DNA of 64,000 nucleotides from Corynebacterium testudinoris (lineage in GTDB: Bacteria; Actinomycetota; Actinomycetes; Mycobacteriales; Mycobacteriaceae), in assembly GCF_001021045.1 (NCBI RefSeq), contig NZ_CP011545.1, forward strand, positions 2,294,001 through 2,358,000. The letters run 5' to 3'. The position numbers and the translations under genes were made by a program. Of the stretch, positions 17,555 to 28,343 are shown one piece after another (the stretch's first letter is position 1; the number at the start of each line of letters is the position of its first letter). The notes under the pieces are model-generated. The model was not told where the DNA came from, did not search any database, and saw only the letters and a list, made by a program, of their open reading frames with translations.

Positions 17555-18050
17555 GCCGGGAGATATGGTGCCAGCTGGTACGACGACGTCGATAAGCAAT
17601 CCACTGCGATACCTGGTCTACACCAGTATCGCCGCCGGTCATCCGGGCAATGAAGAGATGGAGGAGATCCTGACAGCAGCTCGGTCGCACAACGCTGATG
17701 CTGACATCACGGGATTCCTGCTGTACCGCGATTTCCGTTTCGTGCAGTTTCTGGAGGGGTCGCCCGAGGCGATTGGTTCGTTAATGGAGAGCATTGCGCG
17801 GGATCCTCGGCACACGGATGTGCGAGTGATTATCGACGAACCCGGCGCAGCCCGTTCATTCCCGAATTGGAGCATGGGGTTTCGCATTCCCGAGCCGTCG
17901 AAGAAACATCCGCTCGCGGACATGCGCGATAGTTTCTCCGACGCCACAACTTCAACCGATCAGGACGTCATCTCGCGTGCGATCCGGGAGTTTTCGCTGT
18001 GGATCAAGGTTCGGGAAGCAGAAGATGCGGTGGGAGTTCCGGCGTCCTAA
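17547..18050 (+). CDS. BLUF-domain blue-light photoreceptor
   Basis: Short-type BLUF protein binding FAD and sensing blue light. In the 167-residue product the key residues are all present: Tyr25 in LVYTSIA, Asn49 in ARSHNADADITG, Gln67 in FVQFLEG, Trp108 and Met110 in NWSMGF. No enzymatic or DNA-binding output domain follows, only about 45 residues with a predicted C-terminal helix. Output must therefore come through a partner, possibly the coupled 67-residue ORF. ATG 17547 overlaps the upstream stop. A strong terminator follows. Confidence 0.9.
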   Translation: MSEPGDMVPAGTTTSISNPLRYLVYTSIAAGHPGNEEMEEILTAARSHNADADITGFLLYRDFRFVQFLEGSPEAIGSLMESIARDPRHTDVRVIIDEPGAARSFPNWSMGFRIPEPSKKHPLADMRDSFSDATTSTDQDVISRAIREFSLWIKVREAEDAVGVPAS

Positions 18051-18061
18051 CGCTGAATCGG

Positions 18062-18103
18062 AAAAGGCCCCAGGGCGCAGCGTTCGCTGCACCCTGGGGC
18101 CTT
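18062..18103. terminator. Strong bidirectional terminator after BLUF gene and purL
   Basis: AAGGCCCCAGGG pairs with CCCTGGGGCCTT around an inner GCAGCG-TTCG-CTGC hairpin. It lies between the BLUF stop and the purL stop, with a T-rich flank on the plus strand. Confidence 0.9.
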
Positions 18104-18113
18104 CTTCACAGAG

Positions 18114-20390
18114 CTACTCGACGACCGAGTTAGCTCCCACTGCGTGACCGAAGAGGTCAGGCAGGGTGGACTGCCAAGCATCCTTCAGCTCATCAAGGGA
18201 CGCGGTGAGGGAACCGGCGACGAAGTCGCGGCCCTCGGTGGTGGCGCCGATGCGGACGGCGGGGACACCGAATTCGGCGGCGCGCTCGAGAACAGCATCA
18301 ACGCGGTCGGCGGTGGTGGCGACGACCGCGCGGGAGGCGGACTCGGAGAACAGCGCGACGAACTCGTCGTCGTGGACGGCGGAGAGATCGAGCTCGACGC
18401 CCAGGTCGGCTCGGATGGCCATCTCGACGACCGTCTGCGCTAGGCCGCCCTCGGAGAGGTCATGGGCGGCGGTGAGCAGGGTGTTGCCGTCGAAGAAGTC
18501 AGCCAGGCGCTCTTCGTTGGCGAGGTCGATCTTTGGGGGGAGGCCGTTGAGGCCGCCGCCGGAGATCTGCTGCCAGATGGAGCCACCGAATTCGTCGAAG
18601 GTTTCACCGAGGAGCACGAGGACCTCTGGCTCGTTGACGGAGCCGAGGTCGTGCCCGATGGCGTGGTGGACGTCGTCGATGACGCCGAGGACGCCGACGA
18701 CGGGGGTCGGGAGGATGGGCTCGTCGCCAGTCTGGTTGTAGAAGGAGACGTTGCCACCGGAGACGGGGATGCCCAGTTCCTTGGCGCCGTCGGCGAGGCC
18801 GTGGACGGACTCGCGGAACTGCCACATGACGTCGGGGTTTTCCGGCGAGCCATAGTTGAGGCAGTTGGTGACTGCCACGGGGCGGGCGCCGGTGACGGCG
18901 ACGTTGCGGTAGGCCTCGGCCAGTGCCAGGCGCACACCGGTGTTGGGGTCGAGCTTGGTGTAGCGGCCGGAGGCGTCGGCGGAAACGGCGACGCCACGGT
19001 TGGTGTCCTCGTCGATGCGCAGCACGCCGGCGTCGGAGTACTTCGCCTTGACGGTGTTGCCGCGGACGTAGCGATCGTATTGTTCGGTGATGAAGTCACG
19101 CGAGCACAGTGCCGGGGAGGACACCATGTCCAACAGGGCCTGCTTGAGGTCGGCGGGGCGCTCAACCGGGACGTAGACCTGCAGGTCATCCTGCCACGCG
19201 GGACGAGCGTAGGGGCGGTCGTAGACGGGGCCGTCGTCGATGCTGGACGGCGGGGCATCAATAACCACGTCGCCGAGGTGAGTGATAACGAGGCGGTCAT
19301 CCTCGTCGGTGACCTCGCCGATCTCGGCGCAGGTGACATCCCAGTGGGCGCAGATCTCCTTGAACTTCTCTACATTCTCCGGGGTGACCACGGCGCACAT
19401 GCGCTCCTGGGACTCGGAGGCGAGGATTTCAGCGGCGGTCATGTTCTCGGCGCGCAGCGGGACGGCATCGAGGTTGATGCGCATGCCGCCGTCACCGGAG
19501 GCGGCCAGCTCGGAGGTGGCGCAGGCGAGGCCTGCACCGCCGAGGTCCTGGATGCCCACGACCACGCCCGCGTGGTAGAGGTCGAGGCAGCACTCGATGA
19601 GGACCTTCTCAGCGAAGGGGTCGCCGACCTGGACGGCGGGGAGCTTGCGCTCGGCGCCGTCTTCGAAGGTCTCGGAGGCGAGAACGGAGACGCCGCCAAT
19701 GCCATCAAGGCCGGTGCGGGAGCCGAAGAGCATGACCTTGTTGCCCGTGCCGGAGGCGAACGCCAGCTTGAGGTCCTCAACCTTGAGGGTGCCCACGCAC
19801 AGGGCGTTGACCAGGGGGTTTCCGGCGTAGGACTCATCGAAGACGGTCTCGCCGCCGATGTTGGGCAGGCCGAGGCAGTTGCCGTAGCCGCCGACGCCGT
19901 GAACAACACCGGGGAGGACGCGTTGGGTGTCGGGGGCATCGGCTGGGCCGAAGCGCAGCTGATCCATGACGGCGATCGGGCGGGCGCCCATGGCCATGAT
20001 GTCGCGGACGATGCCGCCGACACCGGTGGCCGCACCCTGGTAGGGCTCGACGTAGGAGGGGTGGTTGTGGGATTCGACGCGGAAGGTGACGGCATTGCCG
20101 TCGCCGATGTCGACCACTCCGGCGTTCTCACCGATGCCGGCGAGGATCTTCTCGGCCATCTCCGGGGTGGTGGTCTCGCCGAAGTAGCGCAGGTGCGCCC
20201 GGGAGGACTTGTACGAGCAGTGCTCCGACCACATGACGGAGTAAACGGTCAGCTCGGCGGCGGTGGGGCGGCGGCCGAGGATGTTCTTGATGCGCTGGTA
20301 CTCATCGTCTTTGAGACCCAGCTCGGCGTAGGGCTGGGGGGCATCCGGATCGGCTTGGGCAGCGGCGACCGTGTCGTTGTGAACTGTCAT
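18114..20390 (-). CDS. purL: Phosphoribosylformylglycinamidine synthase, large subunit
   Basis: Synthetase subunit of the three-part (PurLQS) FGAM synthase of step four of purine synthesis; it uses ATP and ammonia delivered by PurQ. The product of about 758 residues has the small-PurL layout with two PurM-like halves. [40 protein letters not shown] and [14 protein letters not shown] are the canonical nucleotide and substrate segments. ATG 20390 is chosen; a GTG 9 bases upstream is too close to the AGGAGG site. It is 15 bases downstream of purQ, so purS-purQ-purL form one operon. Confidence 0.97.
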   Translation of the reverse strand: MTVHNDTVAAAQADPDAPQPYAELGLKDDEYQRIKNILGRRPTAAELTVYSVMWSEHCSYKSSRAHLRYFGETTTPEMAEKILAGIGENAGVVDIGDGNAVTFRVESHNHPSYVEPYQGAATGVGGIVRDIMAMGARPIAVMDQLRFGPADAPDTQRVLPGVVHGVGGYGNCLGLPNIGGETVFDESYAGNPLVNALCVGTLKVEDLKLAFASGTGNKVMLFGSRTGLDGIGGVSVLASETFEDGAERKLPAVQVGDPFAEKVLIECCLDLYHAGVVVGIQDLGGAGLACATSELAASGDGGMRINLDAVPLRAENMTAAEILASESQERMCAVVTPENVEKFKEICAHWDVTCAEIGEVTDEDDRLVITHLGDVVIDAPPSSIDDGPVYDRPYARPAWQDDLQVYVPVERPADLKQALLDMVSSPALCSRDFITEQYDRYVRGNTVKAKYSDAGVLRIDEDTNRGVAVSADASGRYTKLDPNTGVRLALAEAYRNVAVTGARPVAVTNCLNYGSPENPDVMWQFRESVHGLADGAKELGIPVSGGNVSFYNQTGDEPILPTPVVGVLGVIDDVHHAIGHDLGSVNEPEVLVLLGETFDEFGGSIWQQISGGGLNGLPPKIDLANEERLADFFDGNTLLTAAHDLSEGGLAQTVVEMAIRADLGVELDLSAVHDDEFVALFSESASRAVVATTADRVDAVLERAAEFGVPAVRIGATTEGRDFVAGSLTASLDELKDAWQSTLPDLFGHAVGANSVVE

Positions 20391-20405
20391 ATTTTCCACG
20401 GCCTC

Positions 20406-21077
20406 CTAGGCTGCGATCTTGCCGATAGCGGACAGGAACAATCCCAGGCCGTCGATGGACGGACCTGTGAGCTTTTCCACGGCGTGCTCGGGGTGCGGCA
20501 TGAGGCCCACCACCCGGCCGGTCTCGTTGGTCACGCCAGCGATGGCGTTGACGGAACCGTTGTAGTTATCGGTGTAGCGGAAGACCACTCGGCCTTCCCC
20601 TTCCAGCTCGTCGATGGTGGCGGGGTCAGCCTGGAAGCGGCCTTCGCCGTGCTTGGCCGGGATGAGGATCTTCTGCCCGAGCTCGAAATCGGAGGTCCAC
20701 GCCGTGTCGGCGTTGGTGACCTCCAGGTAGGTGTCGGTGCAGTGGAAGTGCAGGCCCTGGTTGCGGGTCAAAGCACCAGGGAGCAGACGGGCCTCGGTGA
20801 GGACCTGGAAGCCGTTGCAGATACCCAGGACCGGCATGCCCTTGCCCGCGGCGTCGATCACCGACTGCATGACCGGTGCCAACGCCGAGATGGCGCCGGA
20901 ACGCAGGTAGTCACCATAAGAAAAGCCGCCGGGGACGACGACCGCGTCGACGCCGCGCAAGTCGGCGTCGGAGTGCCAGAGGTCAACGGCCTCGGCGCCG
21001 GCGATGCGGACGGCGCGGGAGGCATCGACGTCGTCAAGCGTGCCGGGAAAAGTGATGACGCCGATCTTTGCGGTCAC
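20406..21077 (-). CDS. purQ: Phosphoribosylformylglycinamidine synthase, glutaminase subunit
   Basis: Class I glutamine amidotransferase that feeds ammonia to PurL. The 223-residue product has the nucleophile elbow GICNGFQVL with Cys near residue 85. [11 protein letters not shown] forms the oxyanion region, and MPHPEHAVE holds the catalytic His/Glu. The GTG start overlaps the purS stop by 4 bases (GTGA), the usual coupling of this pair. Confidence 0.97.
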   Translation of the reverse strand: MTAKIGVITFPGTLDDVDASRAVRIAGAEAVDLWHSDADLRGVDAVVVPGGFSYGDYLRSGAISALAPVMQSVIDAAGKGMPVLGICNGFQVLTEARLLPGALTRNQGLHFHCTDTYLEVTNADTAWTSDFELGQKILIPAKHGEGRFQADPATIDELEGEGRVVFRYTDNYNGSVNAIAGVTNETGRVVGLMPHPEHAVEKLTGPSIDGLGLFLSAIGKIAA

Positions 21078-21319
21078 GAAGCGACCTCCACGCCCACGAC
21101 CTCAAAATCTTCGATGACGGTGTTAGCGAGAAGCGTCTCGGCGACCTTGTCCAGGTCAGCGGCGGTGACGGAATCGTCGACCTCCAGCTCAAAGCGCTTG
21201 CCCTGGCGGACATCGCTGACACCGGTGACGCCAATGCGCCCCAATGCACGATGGACAGCCTGACCCTGAGGGTCAAGGATTTCCGCCTTCGGCATGACAT
21301 TCACAACAACACGGGCCAC
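21074..21319 (-). CDS. purS: Phosphoribosylformylglycinamidine synthase, PurS subunit
   Basis: Small adaptor subunit that bridges PurQ and PurL in the FGAM synthase complex. The 81-residue product starts at GTG with [20 protein letters not shown], the conserved PurS opening, and has the [15 protein letters not shown] strand pair. An AAGGG ribosome site precedes the start. It is first gene of purSQL; a TAGACT box on the minus strand (21356-21361) is a plausible -10. Confidence 0.96.
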   Translation of the reverse strand: MARVVVNVMPKAEILDPQGQAVHRALGRIGVTGVSDVRQGKRFELEVDDSVTAADLDKVAETLLANTVIEDFEVVGVEVAS

Positions 21320-21355
21320 AGTTTTCCCTTATCTTCGCCGGAATTGGTCCGCCTC

Positions 21356-21361
21356 AGTCTA
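21356..21361 (-). promoter_or_regulatory. Candidate -10 box of purSQL
   Basis: TAGACT on the minus strand about 37 bases before the purS GTG, at the right distance from the AAGGG ribosome site for a short leader. The 83-base gap is the only place the operon promoter can be, apart from read-through from gpx. No purine riboswitch-like fold is evident here. Confidence 0.4.
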
Positions 21362-21402
21362 ACCCCTTACCCGGCGGGGAGCCTACCCGTGCGAAGGCGG
21401 GG

Positions 21403-21897
21403 TCAGCGCGGCAGGTTCGCCTCGATGAGCTTGGTCATCTCGAAGGATGTCGGCTCCACGCGCGGGCGGATGCGCTCAATGACGTCTCCGTCCGGTGAGA
21501 TGAGGAACTTCTCAAAATTCCACGCCACGTCCCCGGCCTCCCCATCGGCGTCTTCGACCTGGGTGAGCTCGCGGTAGAGCGGGTGAGCGCTCTCGCCATT
21601 GACATCGATCTTGGCCAGCAGCGGGAAACTGATGGCGTAGGTGAGGGCGCAGAAGTTGGCGATCTGCTGGTCGGTGCCCGGCTCCTGACCATTGAACTGG
21701 TTGCACGGGGCGCCGAGCACGGTGAAGCCGCGCGCGCCGTAGGTTTCCTGAAGTTTTTGCAGACCGCGGTACTGCGGCGTGAGCCCACACTCGGAGGCGG
21801 TGTTGACCAGCAGAATGAGCGAATTGGGGGCGATGTCGGCGAGGGACGATTCGGTGCCCTGGTTGAGGGTTACGGGGATGTTCAGCAGATCCGTCAT
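21403..21897 (-). CDS. Glutathione peroxidase family protein (thiol peroxidase)
   Basis: Thioredoxin-fold peroxidase reducing hydrogen peroxide or organic peroxides, in corynebacteria probably with mycothiol/mycoredoxin or thioredoxin rather than glutathione. The 164-residue product has Cys37 in VNTASECGLTPQY in place of selenocysteine. GAPCNQFNGQEP supplies the second Cys and Gln, and DVAWNFEKFLI the Trp/Asn of the catalytic tetrad. ATG 21897 is chosen; a GTG 9 bases upstream is in frame. It lies upstream of purS but is unlikely to be functionally linked. Confidence 0.9.
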   Translation of the reverse strand: MTDLLNIPVTLNQGTESSLADIAPNSLILLVNTASECGLTPQYRGLQKLQETYGARGFTVLGAPCNQFNGQEPGTDQQIANFCALTYAISFPLLAKIDVNGESAHPLYRELTQVEDADGEAGDVAWNFEKFLISPDGDVIERIRPRVEPTSFEMTKLIEANLPR

Positions 21898-21918
21898 GGA
21901 ATCCACAGTAGCCCCGAT

Positions 21919-22591
21919 CTAAGCCCCATATGAGGATGGCTGGGCCCCATGGTCACGAGCCGCCACGGCGGCCTGCAGGAAGTCTCGGGCAACCTTCTTT
22001 TCTTCGACGTTGCGCCCGGAGACCGACAGCCTGATCGTGTTGCCCCGCACCGCACCACGGTGCGCCGCAGTGATGATGTTGCGCCGCCACCACTTGGCTG
22101 CGCCGAAGCCCTCGCCCACGGAGAGGTTGCGGCATTGCTCGAAGGTTCCGTCGGTGAGGTGGTGCAGGCCGCGGGTGGAGGCGACGAGCGTGAAAACCAA
22201 AGGAGGGGGCGACCTCGAGGGTGCCGGGCGAGAGGCGCCAGCGGGGCGGGGCAAAAATCGAGGTGGAAAAGCCGAGCTTGTCCATTTGCCGCGTTGCACC
22301 AGCCAGGCGGAGGCGCGCTTCGTGGGCGGCCAGGCTGGCGAACTCGGAGCGCCGGCCCTGTACCGCCTGATCAAAGCCGTTGAGGATGAGACAGCGACCG
22401 GAAGCTTGTTGCTCGCCCAGCCAGGCGCGGGTGTCTGGGTCTTTGGCCAGGTGCCAGTTGCCGTCGATGTGCGGGGCGATGAGGAGGGAGACCGGGATGC
22501 CCTCCCGGTCGAGCTCACCCACCAGGGAATCCACTGCGGCCCTGGTGTCGGAGAAGATGCTGGAAATAGACACCAGGAGTCGGCCGCGCAT
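21919..22591 (-). pseudogene. DUF2334 (polysaccharide-deacetylase-like) gene with frameshift
   Basis: Two overlapping frames join into one protein of about 220 residues. The N-terminal frame (ATG 22591) runs MRGRLLVSISSIFSDTRA through LSPGTLEVAPSFGF. The C-terminal frame then continues TLVASTRGLHHLTDGTFEQ and ends at 21919. The switch falls at a run of four A (plus strand) at 22193-22196; removing one base restores GF-TLVAS exactly. The family has the NodB/polysaccharide deacetylase fold and its role is unknown. Either a real inactivating mutation or an assembly/sequencing error; the tail beyond the shift still looks fully conserved, which favours a recent event or an error. Confidence 0.8.
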
Positions 22592-22645
22592 GACCGTGAT
22601 TATTTCACGGCGCGGCCGGTCTGTCGCGGCGAGAAAGGCACCGGG

Positions 22646-24754
22646 TCAGGCTGCCCCCGCCGTGCGCACTGTCCAAGCGTATTCGAAGGCCGTCTGGCGC
22701 CACCGGTCGTAGCGGCCGGACACTCCCCCGTGCCCAGCGGACATCTCGGTCTTGAGCAGGAACTCCCCACCCGTGGCCGTGGCGCGAAGCTTGGCGATCC
22801 ACTTGGCGGGCTCCACGTAGAGCACCCGGGTGTCATTGAACGAGGTCACGGCGAGAATGTTGGGGTAGCGCTTGGCCTCGATGTTCTCATAGGGCGCGTA
22901 GGAGGCCATGTATTCATAGACCTCCTGGTCGTGGAAGGGGTTGCCCCATTCGTCCCATTCGGTGACGGTGAGGGGGAGCTCGGGCTTGAGCATCGATGTC
23001 AGCGGGTCAACGAAGGGGACGATGGCCTGGACGCCGACGAAGCGGTCGGCGGCGAGGTTGGCCACCGCGCCCACGAGCAGGCCACCGGCGGAGCCACCTT
23101 CGGCGACGAGTCGGTCGGGTGCGGTGAGGCCTGTTGAGATGAGCTCATCCGCGCAGGCAATGAAGTCGGTGAACGTGTTTTTCTTGCTTAGTTGCTTGCC
23201 GTTGTCGTACCAGCCGCGGCCCATTTCGCCGCCGCCGCGCACGTGCGCCACGGCGAAGATCATGCCGCGGTCCATGACGGACAGGCGCGAGACGGAGAAG
23301 CTGGGGTCGACGCTGCTTTCATAGGAACCGTAGCCGTAGAGCACGGCCGCGCGGGGCGCCGACAGGTCGAGATCGGCGCGGTGAACCACGGAGATTGGGA
23401 TCTGCTCGCCATCGGGGGCGGTGGCCCACAGGCGGTAGGCGGTGTACTCACTGCGGTCGTAGCCGCCCACCACCTCCTGCTCTTTGAGCAGGGTGCGCTC
23501 GCCGGTGGCCACGCGGTAGTCGTAGATGCGCGCGGGAGTGGTGAAGCTGCCGTAGGACAGGCGGATGATGGGGGCATCCCATTCGGGGTTGCCGCCGAAG
23601 CCGGCGGTGTAAAGCTCTTCGTCGAAGGCGAGTTCCTCGAAGCGACCGTAGGCGCCGTCCACCAGTTCCATGACGGACAGGCGCCCGATGGCGCCGCGTC
23701 GATAAGCAGCAACGATGAAGTCGCGATAGGTGTCCACGCCCTCGATGCGACTGTCCGGGCGGTGCGGGATGAGGACGGTGAGCTCGCGCAGTGGCGGCAG
23801 GTCAGCAACGCTGCACTCGCCGACCTCGAAGTTCGGGCCGGTCGCATTGTGGGTGACTATCCAGCGGCTCTGCCCCTCGATGACGGCGTGATCGACGCTG
23901 TACTCCACGCCGGTTTCGCGCGGCCACAGGACCTCGAACTCGCCCTCGGGGTTGTCCAGGGCGAGGACGCGGGTTTCGGACGTGACCTTGGACGCGGCCT
24001 CGATGATGAGGTAGTTCTCACAGCGGGTCGAACCGACGCCGGTGAAGAAGTGCTCGTCCTCCTCGCGGAACACGCACACATCCTCCGAGGCGTCGGTGCC
24101 GATGCGGTGGCGCCACACGGTATCCGGGCGCCACGCTTCGTCGACGCGCTGGTAGAACAGGTACTCCTCCCCCGCCCAGGTCGCGCCGTAGAAGATGCCG
24201 GTCAGGCGGTCCGGGAGGAGCTCACCGGTCTCGAGGTCGAGGACGAACAGGTCAAAGCGTTCATCGCCGGCGGTGTCCACGGAGTAGGCCAGGTAGCGGC
24301 CGGACGTGGTCACCGAGGAGGCCCCGAGGGAGAAGAACTCATGTCCCTCGGCCAGCTCGTTGAGGTCGAGGAGCACCTGCTCGCCCTCGACCGCGCCCTC
24401 CTCCGGGATGACGGGAGCCACCCACGGATCCTGCCCCTCAGCGACGGGGATGCGGCAGCTCAGGCCGTAGTTCTTCCCCTCGATCGTGCGGCCGTAGTAC
24501 CAATAGTTCCCGGCGCGCACGGGCACCGACATATCGGTTTCCTTGATGCGCGATTTGATCTCCCCGTAGATCTCCTCCGTCAGATCCTCCAGGTCAGCCG
24601 TCCGCTCCTTGGTGTAGGCGTTCTCTGCCTCCAGGTACTCGGTCGTTTCGGCGGATTCCTTGTCCCGCAACCATTCATAATCATCAACGAAGGTGTGCCC
24701 GTGGAACTCGCGGGCAACGGGGTGGCGGGGGGCGATGGGCGGCTGCAAACTCAT
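22646..24754 (-). CDS. ptrB: S9 family oligopeptidase B-like serine peptidase
   Basis: Cytosolic serine oligopeptidase of the prolyl oligopeptidase family, most like protease II (oligopeptidase B), cleaving short peptides. The 702-residue product is normal length. The N-terminal beta-propeller begins near YEWLRDKESAETTEYL. The C-terminal alpha/beta hydrolase domain has the nucleophile serine in AEGGSAGGLLVGA, the aspartate in SFNDTRVLYVEPAKW and the histidine in SAGHGGVSGRYD. Specificity for basic residues is inferred from overall similarity. It stands between the DUF2334 remnant and purC. Confidence 0.9.
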   Translation of the reverse strand: MSLQPPIAPRHPVAREFHGHTFVDDYEWLRDKESAETTEYLEAENAYTKERTADLEDLTEEIYGEIKSRIKETDMSVPVRAGNYWYYGRTIEGKNYGLSCRIPVAEGQDPWVAPVIPEEGAVEGEQVLLDLNELAEGHEFFSLGASSVTTSGRYLAYSVDTAGDERFDLFVLDLETGELLPDRLTGIFYGATWAGEEYLFYQRVDEAWRPDTVWRHRIGTDASEDVCVFREEDEHFFTGVGSTRCENYLIIEAASKVTSETRVLALDNPEGEFEVLWPRETGVEYSVDHAVIEGQSRWIVTHNATGPNFEVGECSVADLPPLRELTVLIPHRPDSRIEGVDTYRDFIVAAYRRGAIGRLSVMELVDGAYGRFEELAFDEELYTAGFGGNPEWDAPIIRLSYGSFTTPARIYDYRVATGERTLLKEQEVVGGYDRSEYTAYRLWATAPDGEQIPISVVHRADLDLSAPRAAVLYGYGSYESSVDPSFSVSRLSVMDRGMIFAVAHVRGGGEMGRGWYDNGKQLSKKNTFTDFIACADELISTGLTAPDRLVAEGGSAGGLLVGAVANLAADRFVGVQAIVPFVDPLTSMLKPELPLTVTEWDEWGNPFHDQEVYEYMASYAPYENIEAKRYPNILAVTSFNDTRVLYVEPAKWIAKLRATATGGEFLLKTEMSAGHGGVSGRYDRWRQTAFEYAWTVRTAGAA

Positions 24755-24785
24755 GGTGTCCGATGGTAGCCGCCGGTTGCTGGGG

Positions 24786-25679
24786 TTAGACGCAGGAGCC
24801 TACCCAGGTGCAGAATTTGCTTCCCGATAGCCGCTCGTAGGCCTCGATGTAGCGCTCGCGGGTCGCCTCGACGACTGATCCGGGCAGTGCCGGCGGCGGG
24901 GTGTCGCCGTCCACCTTCCAGCCCGACTTCGGGCCGGTCAGCCAGTTGCGCACGTACTGCTTGTCAAAGCTCGGCTGCACTTGCCCCTCCTCATAGGAGG
25001 AGGCCGGCCAGTAGCGGGAAGAATCGGGGGTGAGTACTTCATCGGCGAGCACCAGCGTGCCGTCCTCGTCCACGCCGAATTCGAACTTGGTGTCCGCGAG
25101 GATGATCCCCTTCGCCTCCGCTAGCGCGGCGGCCTCGGCGTAGATGTTCAAGGTGGCATCGCGCAGTTCGTTCGCCCGGGTTTCACCCAGCTTGTCGACG
25201 ACCGCGTCAAAGCTCACGTTTTCATCGTGGTCACCGAGCTCCGCCTTGGTGGCGGGGGTAAAGATCGGCTCCGGCAGCTTCGACGCTTCTGTCAGCCCTT
25301 CCGGCAATGGCACGCCACATACGGTGCCGTTCTCTCGGTATTCCTTGAGCCCCGACCCGGTGAGGTAGCCGCGCGCCACGCATTCGAAGGGGAGCATCTT
25401 CAGCTTCTTCACCACGAGTGCCCGTCCCAGGACTTCCTCGGGGATTCGCGGGTCATCCACGGGGCCGGCGAGGTGGTTGGGGAAGTCGATGGTGTTGAAG
25501 AAGTACACGCTCATTGCCGTGAGCACCCGCCCCTTGTCGGGGATCTCCGGATCGAGGATGTGGTCGTATGCGGAGATGCGATCGGAGACGACCATGAGAA
25601 GGGTGTCGTCGTCGACCTCGTAGATTTCCCGGACTTTGCCTGCGGAAAGATGGTTGTAGTCGGAAAGCTCAGGGCGCAT
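24786..25679 (-). CDS. purC: SAICAR synthase
   Basis: Joins aspartate to CAIR with ATP (step eight of purine synthesis). The 297-residue product has the start [21 protein letters not shown], the [10 protein letters not shown] nucleotide segment, [14 protein letters not shown] and [10 protein letters not shown], all typical of PurC. The ATG start is clear. It is 44 bases after purB on the same strand, so purD-aminotransferase-purB-purC probably form one transcription unit. Confidence 0.97.
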   Translation of the reverse strand: MRPELSDYNHLSAGKVREIYEVDDDTLLMVVSDRISAYDHILDPEIPDKGRVLTAMSVYFFNTIDFPNHLAGPVDDPRIPEEVLGRALVVKKLKMLPFECVARGYLTGSGLKEYRENGTVCGVPLPEGLTEASKLPEPIFTPATKAELGDHDENVSFDAVVDKLGETRANELRDATLNIYAEAAALAEAKGIILADTKFEFGVDEDGTLVLADEVLTPDSSRYWPASSYEEGQVQPSFDKQYVRNWLTGPKSGWKVDGDTPPPALPGSVVEATRERYIEAYERLSGSKFCTWVGSCV

Positions 25680-25723
25680 GATAAGGCAGTGTAGACCTGC
25701 GCAAGGTCGTTGGGAAATGCTCG

Positions 25724-27154
25724 TTAGAGGATCTCGCCGGGACGGTAGGAGGCGGCCTGTGGGTGCATCTGCACGAGTGCCTCCACGCGGCTGACCACCC
25801 GGGCCACCTGGGACTCTGCGGCGCCGATAAACGCGTGCTTATCCGCCAGCGCGGCATCGAGGTCCTCCCGCGTCATGGGCAGGCGCTCATCCGCCGCGAG
25901 GCGCTCAATGAGGTCCTGCTCGCCGCCGTTTTCGCGCATGTTCAACGCCACGGCCACAGCGTTTTCCTTAATCACCTCGTGCGCTGTTTCACGCCCCACC
26001 CCGGCGCGCACCGCGGCCATGAGAATGCGGGTCGTGGCCAGGAACGGCAGGTAGCGTTCCAACTCGCGATCAATCATGGCCGGGAAAGCCCCGAACTCAT
26101 CGAGGACCGTGAGGAATGTCTCGAACATGCCGTCCAGCGCGAAGAAAGCATCGGGCAGCGCGACGCGACGGATGACGGAACAGAACACATCGCCTTCGTT
26201 CCACTGCTGGCCCGCCAGGTCAGCCACCATCGTGAGGTAGCCACGCAGGATAACCTGCAGGCCGCCAACGCGCTCGCAGGAACGGGCGTTCATCTTGTGC
26301 GGCATCGCCGAGGAACCGACCTGGCCCTCCTTGAATCCCTCCGTCACGGTCTCATTGCCTGCCATGAGGCGGATGGTGTGCGCCAACGACGACGGGCCCG
26401 CGCCCAATTGCACCAGTGCAGAAACAGCATCGAAGTCGAGGGAGCGCGGGTAGATCTGCCCCACCGAATCAAACATGCGGTGAAATCCCAAGTAATCAGC
26501 GATCGAGGTTTCCAACGATGCCAGCTTGGACTCGTTGCCGCCCATGAGGTCGAGCATGTCCTGCGAGGTACCCATCGGCCCCTTGATGCCGCGCAGCGGG
26601 TAGCGCTCCAGCAGGTCCTCGGTGCGCTCAATGGCCACCAGCATCTCGTCGGCCGCGCTGGCGAACCGCTTTCCCAAGGTCGTGGCCTGGGCGGCGACGT
26701 TGTGGGAGCGACCGGCCATCACCAGCGACTGGTACTCGCTGGCGCGGCTGGCGATGCGTGCCACCACGGCCACCGCCTTGCCGTGCACCAATTCCAGCGA
26801 CTGGAAGATCTGCAGCTGCTCCACGTTTTCCGTGAGGTCACGGGAGGTCATGCCCTTGTGAATGTGCTCGTGCCCGGCGAGGTCGTTGAACTCCTCAATG
26901 CGGGCCTTCACGTCGTGGCGGGTGATCCGTTCGCGGTCCGCGATGGACTGCAGATCTACCTGCTCAACGACGGCCTCATATGCCGAGATCGCCTCCGCCG
27001 GGATGTCCACGCCCAGGTCGCGCTGTGCCTTCATCACCGCGATCCACAGCTGCCGCTCGAGGATGATCTTGTGCTCGGCGCTCCACAGTTCAGTCAGCTC
27101 GGCGGATGCGTAGCGGTTGGACAGGACGTTGGCGATCTTCTTCTTTTCAGACAC
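25724..27154 (-). CDS. purB: Adenylosuccinate lyase
   Basis: Releases fumarate from SAICAR and from adenylosuccinate in purine synthesis. The 476-residue product contains the fumarase/ASL superfamily signature [10 protein letters not shown] with the catalytic serine loop, the [19 protein letters not shown] histidine region and [14 protein letters not shown]. The start is GTG 27154. It sits between an aminotransferase gene and purC. Confidence 0.97.
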   Translation of the reverse strand: MSEKKKIANVLSNRYASAELTELWSAEHKIILERQLWIAVMKAQRDLGVDIPAEAISAYEAVVEQVDLQSIADRERITRHDVKARIEEFNDLAGHEHIHKGMTSRDLTENVEQLQIFQSLELVHGKAVAVVARIASRASEYQSLVMAGRSHNVAAQATTLGKRFASAADEMLVAIERTEDLLERYPLRGIKGPMGTSQDMLDLMGGNESKLASLETSIADYLGFHRMFDSVGQIYPRSLDFDAVSALVQLGAGPSSLAHTIRLMAGNETVTEGFKEGQVGSSAMPHKMNARSCERVGGLQVILRGYLTMVADLAGQQWNEGDVFCSVIRRVALPDAFFALDGMFETFLTVLDEFGAFPAMIDRELERYLPFLATTRILMAAVRAGVGRETAHEVIKENAVAVALNMRENGGEQDLIERLAADERLPMTREDLDAALADKHAFIGAAESQVARVVSRVEALVQMHPQAASYRPGEIL

Positions 27155-27179
27155 GCCCCCGATTATCGCACGGAAACCG

Positions 27180-28343
27180 CTAGTTCCGTTCTAGGTAGGC
27201 TCCCAGGCGCCGACATGCCTCTCGGGTGTCTGCCTCCGGCGCGCACAAGGATAGGCGGACCCACTGATGGCCATGAATCGGGTCGAAATCGATGCCCGGG
27301 GCGAAGGCCACCCCGATCTCGTCGACGAGCTCGTGGCACCAGGCCTCCGAGTCGGCGGTGACGTGGGAGACATCCACCCAGAAGTAGAGGCCACCGTCGG
27401 GGTTGGCGAAGCGGGTAAATCCGAGGCGGGGTAGTTCTTCCAGCAGCACCTCTCGCGCGGCGGCGTAGCGCGTGATGTGCTGATCAAGTTCCTCCCTGGC
27501 GGCGGTGGAGAAGGCGGCCTGCCCGGCGCTCTGCGAAATCGCCGGGGCACACAGTGCCAGCGAGGCCTGGAGGTTTTCTAACGGAGTGACCAGTTCATCG
27601 GGGACGATGAGCCAGCCGATCCGCCAGCCGGTCATGGAGAAGTACTTCGACAGGGTGCCCACCACGATGGCCTGGTCGGAGAATTGGCGGGCGGTGGCCA
27701 GGGGTCGGCCGAAGCTCATGCCGTGGTAGTCCTCGTCGGAGATCAACGCGGCATCGTTGGCGTCGCACCAGTGGGCGATGCGCTCCAGCTCCTCCGGGTC
27801 AATGATGGTGCCGGAGGGGTTGCCCGGGGAGGTGACGATGACGGCCTTCGGGCGGTCCTCAGCCGGCAGCGCCTCGAGCATCGCGGCCGTCGGCTGGAAG
27901 CGGGTGGATTCATCACATTCCAGGTCGATGATCCGGGCGCCGAGGGATTCAAGAATGTTGCGGTAGGCCGGGTAGCCCGGGCAGCTCAAGGCCACGGCGT
28001 CGCCATGGTCCAGAACGGCGAGAAACGCCGCGACGAAACCACCCGAGGAACCAGTGGTGACGATGACGTTGGCGGCAGAGGTGTCCACGCCATACGTCGA
28101 GGAATGCCACCCGGCGATCGTGTCGCGCAGATCGCGGTCGCCGATGACCTCGGTATAACCCAGGGTTGACGCCCCCAAGGCCTCCGCCGCCGCATCCACG
28201 ACCACCGCGGGAGCACCCGTCGCAGGCTGTCCCGCGCACAGCATGATCGTGTCTTTGCCTTCCCGACGCCGCCGGTGCACCAGGTCCAGCATCTGCATGA
28301 CCCGGAAAGGTTGGACGTGGGCGCGCTGGCTGAGAAGACTCAT
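27180..28343 (-). CDS. Class I/II PLP-dependent aminotransferase
   Basis: Fold-type I aminotransferase of uncertain substrate, 387 residues. The PLP lysine is in [18 protein letters not shown], and the cofactor ring is contacted by the SPGNPSG and SDEDYHG segments. It lies between purD (4-base overlap) and purB (25-base gap), an arrangement I recall from other corynebacteria, so expression with purine genes is likely although no purine reaction needs it. Candidates are aromatic or alanine/valine-type amino acid transamination; I cannot choose between them from sequence alone. Confidence 0.88.
   Translation of the reverse strand: MSLLSQRAHVQPFRVMQMLDLVHRRRREGKDTIMLCAGQPATGAPAVVVDAAAEALGASTLGYTEVIGDRDLRDTIAGWHSSTYGVDTSAANVIVTTGSSGGFVAAFLAVLDHGDAVALSCPGYPAYRNILESLGARIIDLECDESTRFQPTAAMLEALPAEDRPKAVIVTSPGNPSGTIIDPEELERIAHWCDANDAALISDEDYHGMSFGRPLATARQFSDQAIVVGTLSKYFSMTGWRIGWLIVPDELVTPLENLQASLALCAPAISQSAGQAAFSTAAREELDQHITRYAAAREVLLEELPRLGFTRFANPDGGLYFWVDVSHVTADSEAWCHELVDEIGVAFAPGIDFDPIHGHQWVRLSLCAPEADTREACRRLGAYLERN

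Noticed and set aside
18462..21263. 933-codon plus-strand frame opposite purL/purQ
   Set aside because: Mirror of the minus-strand purine genes; valine/glycine-rich with no known fold.
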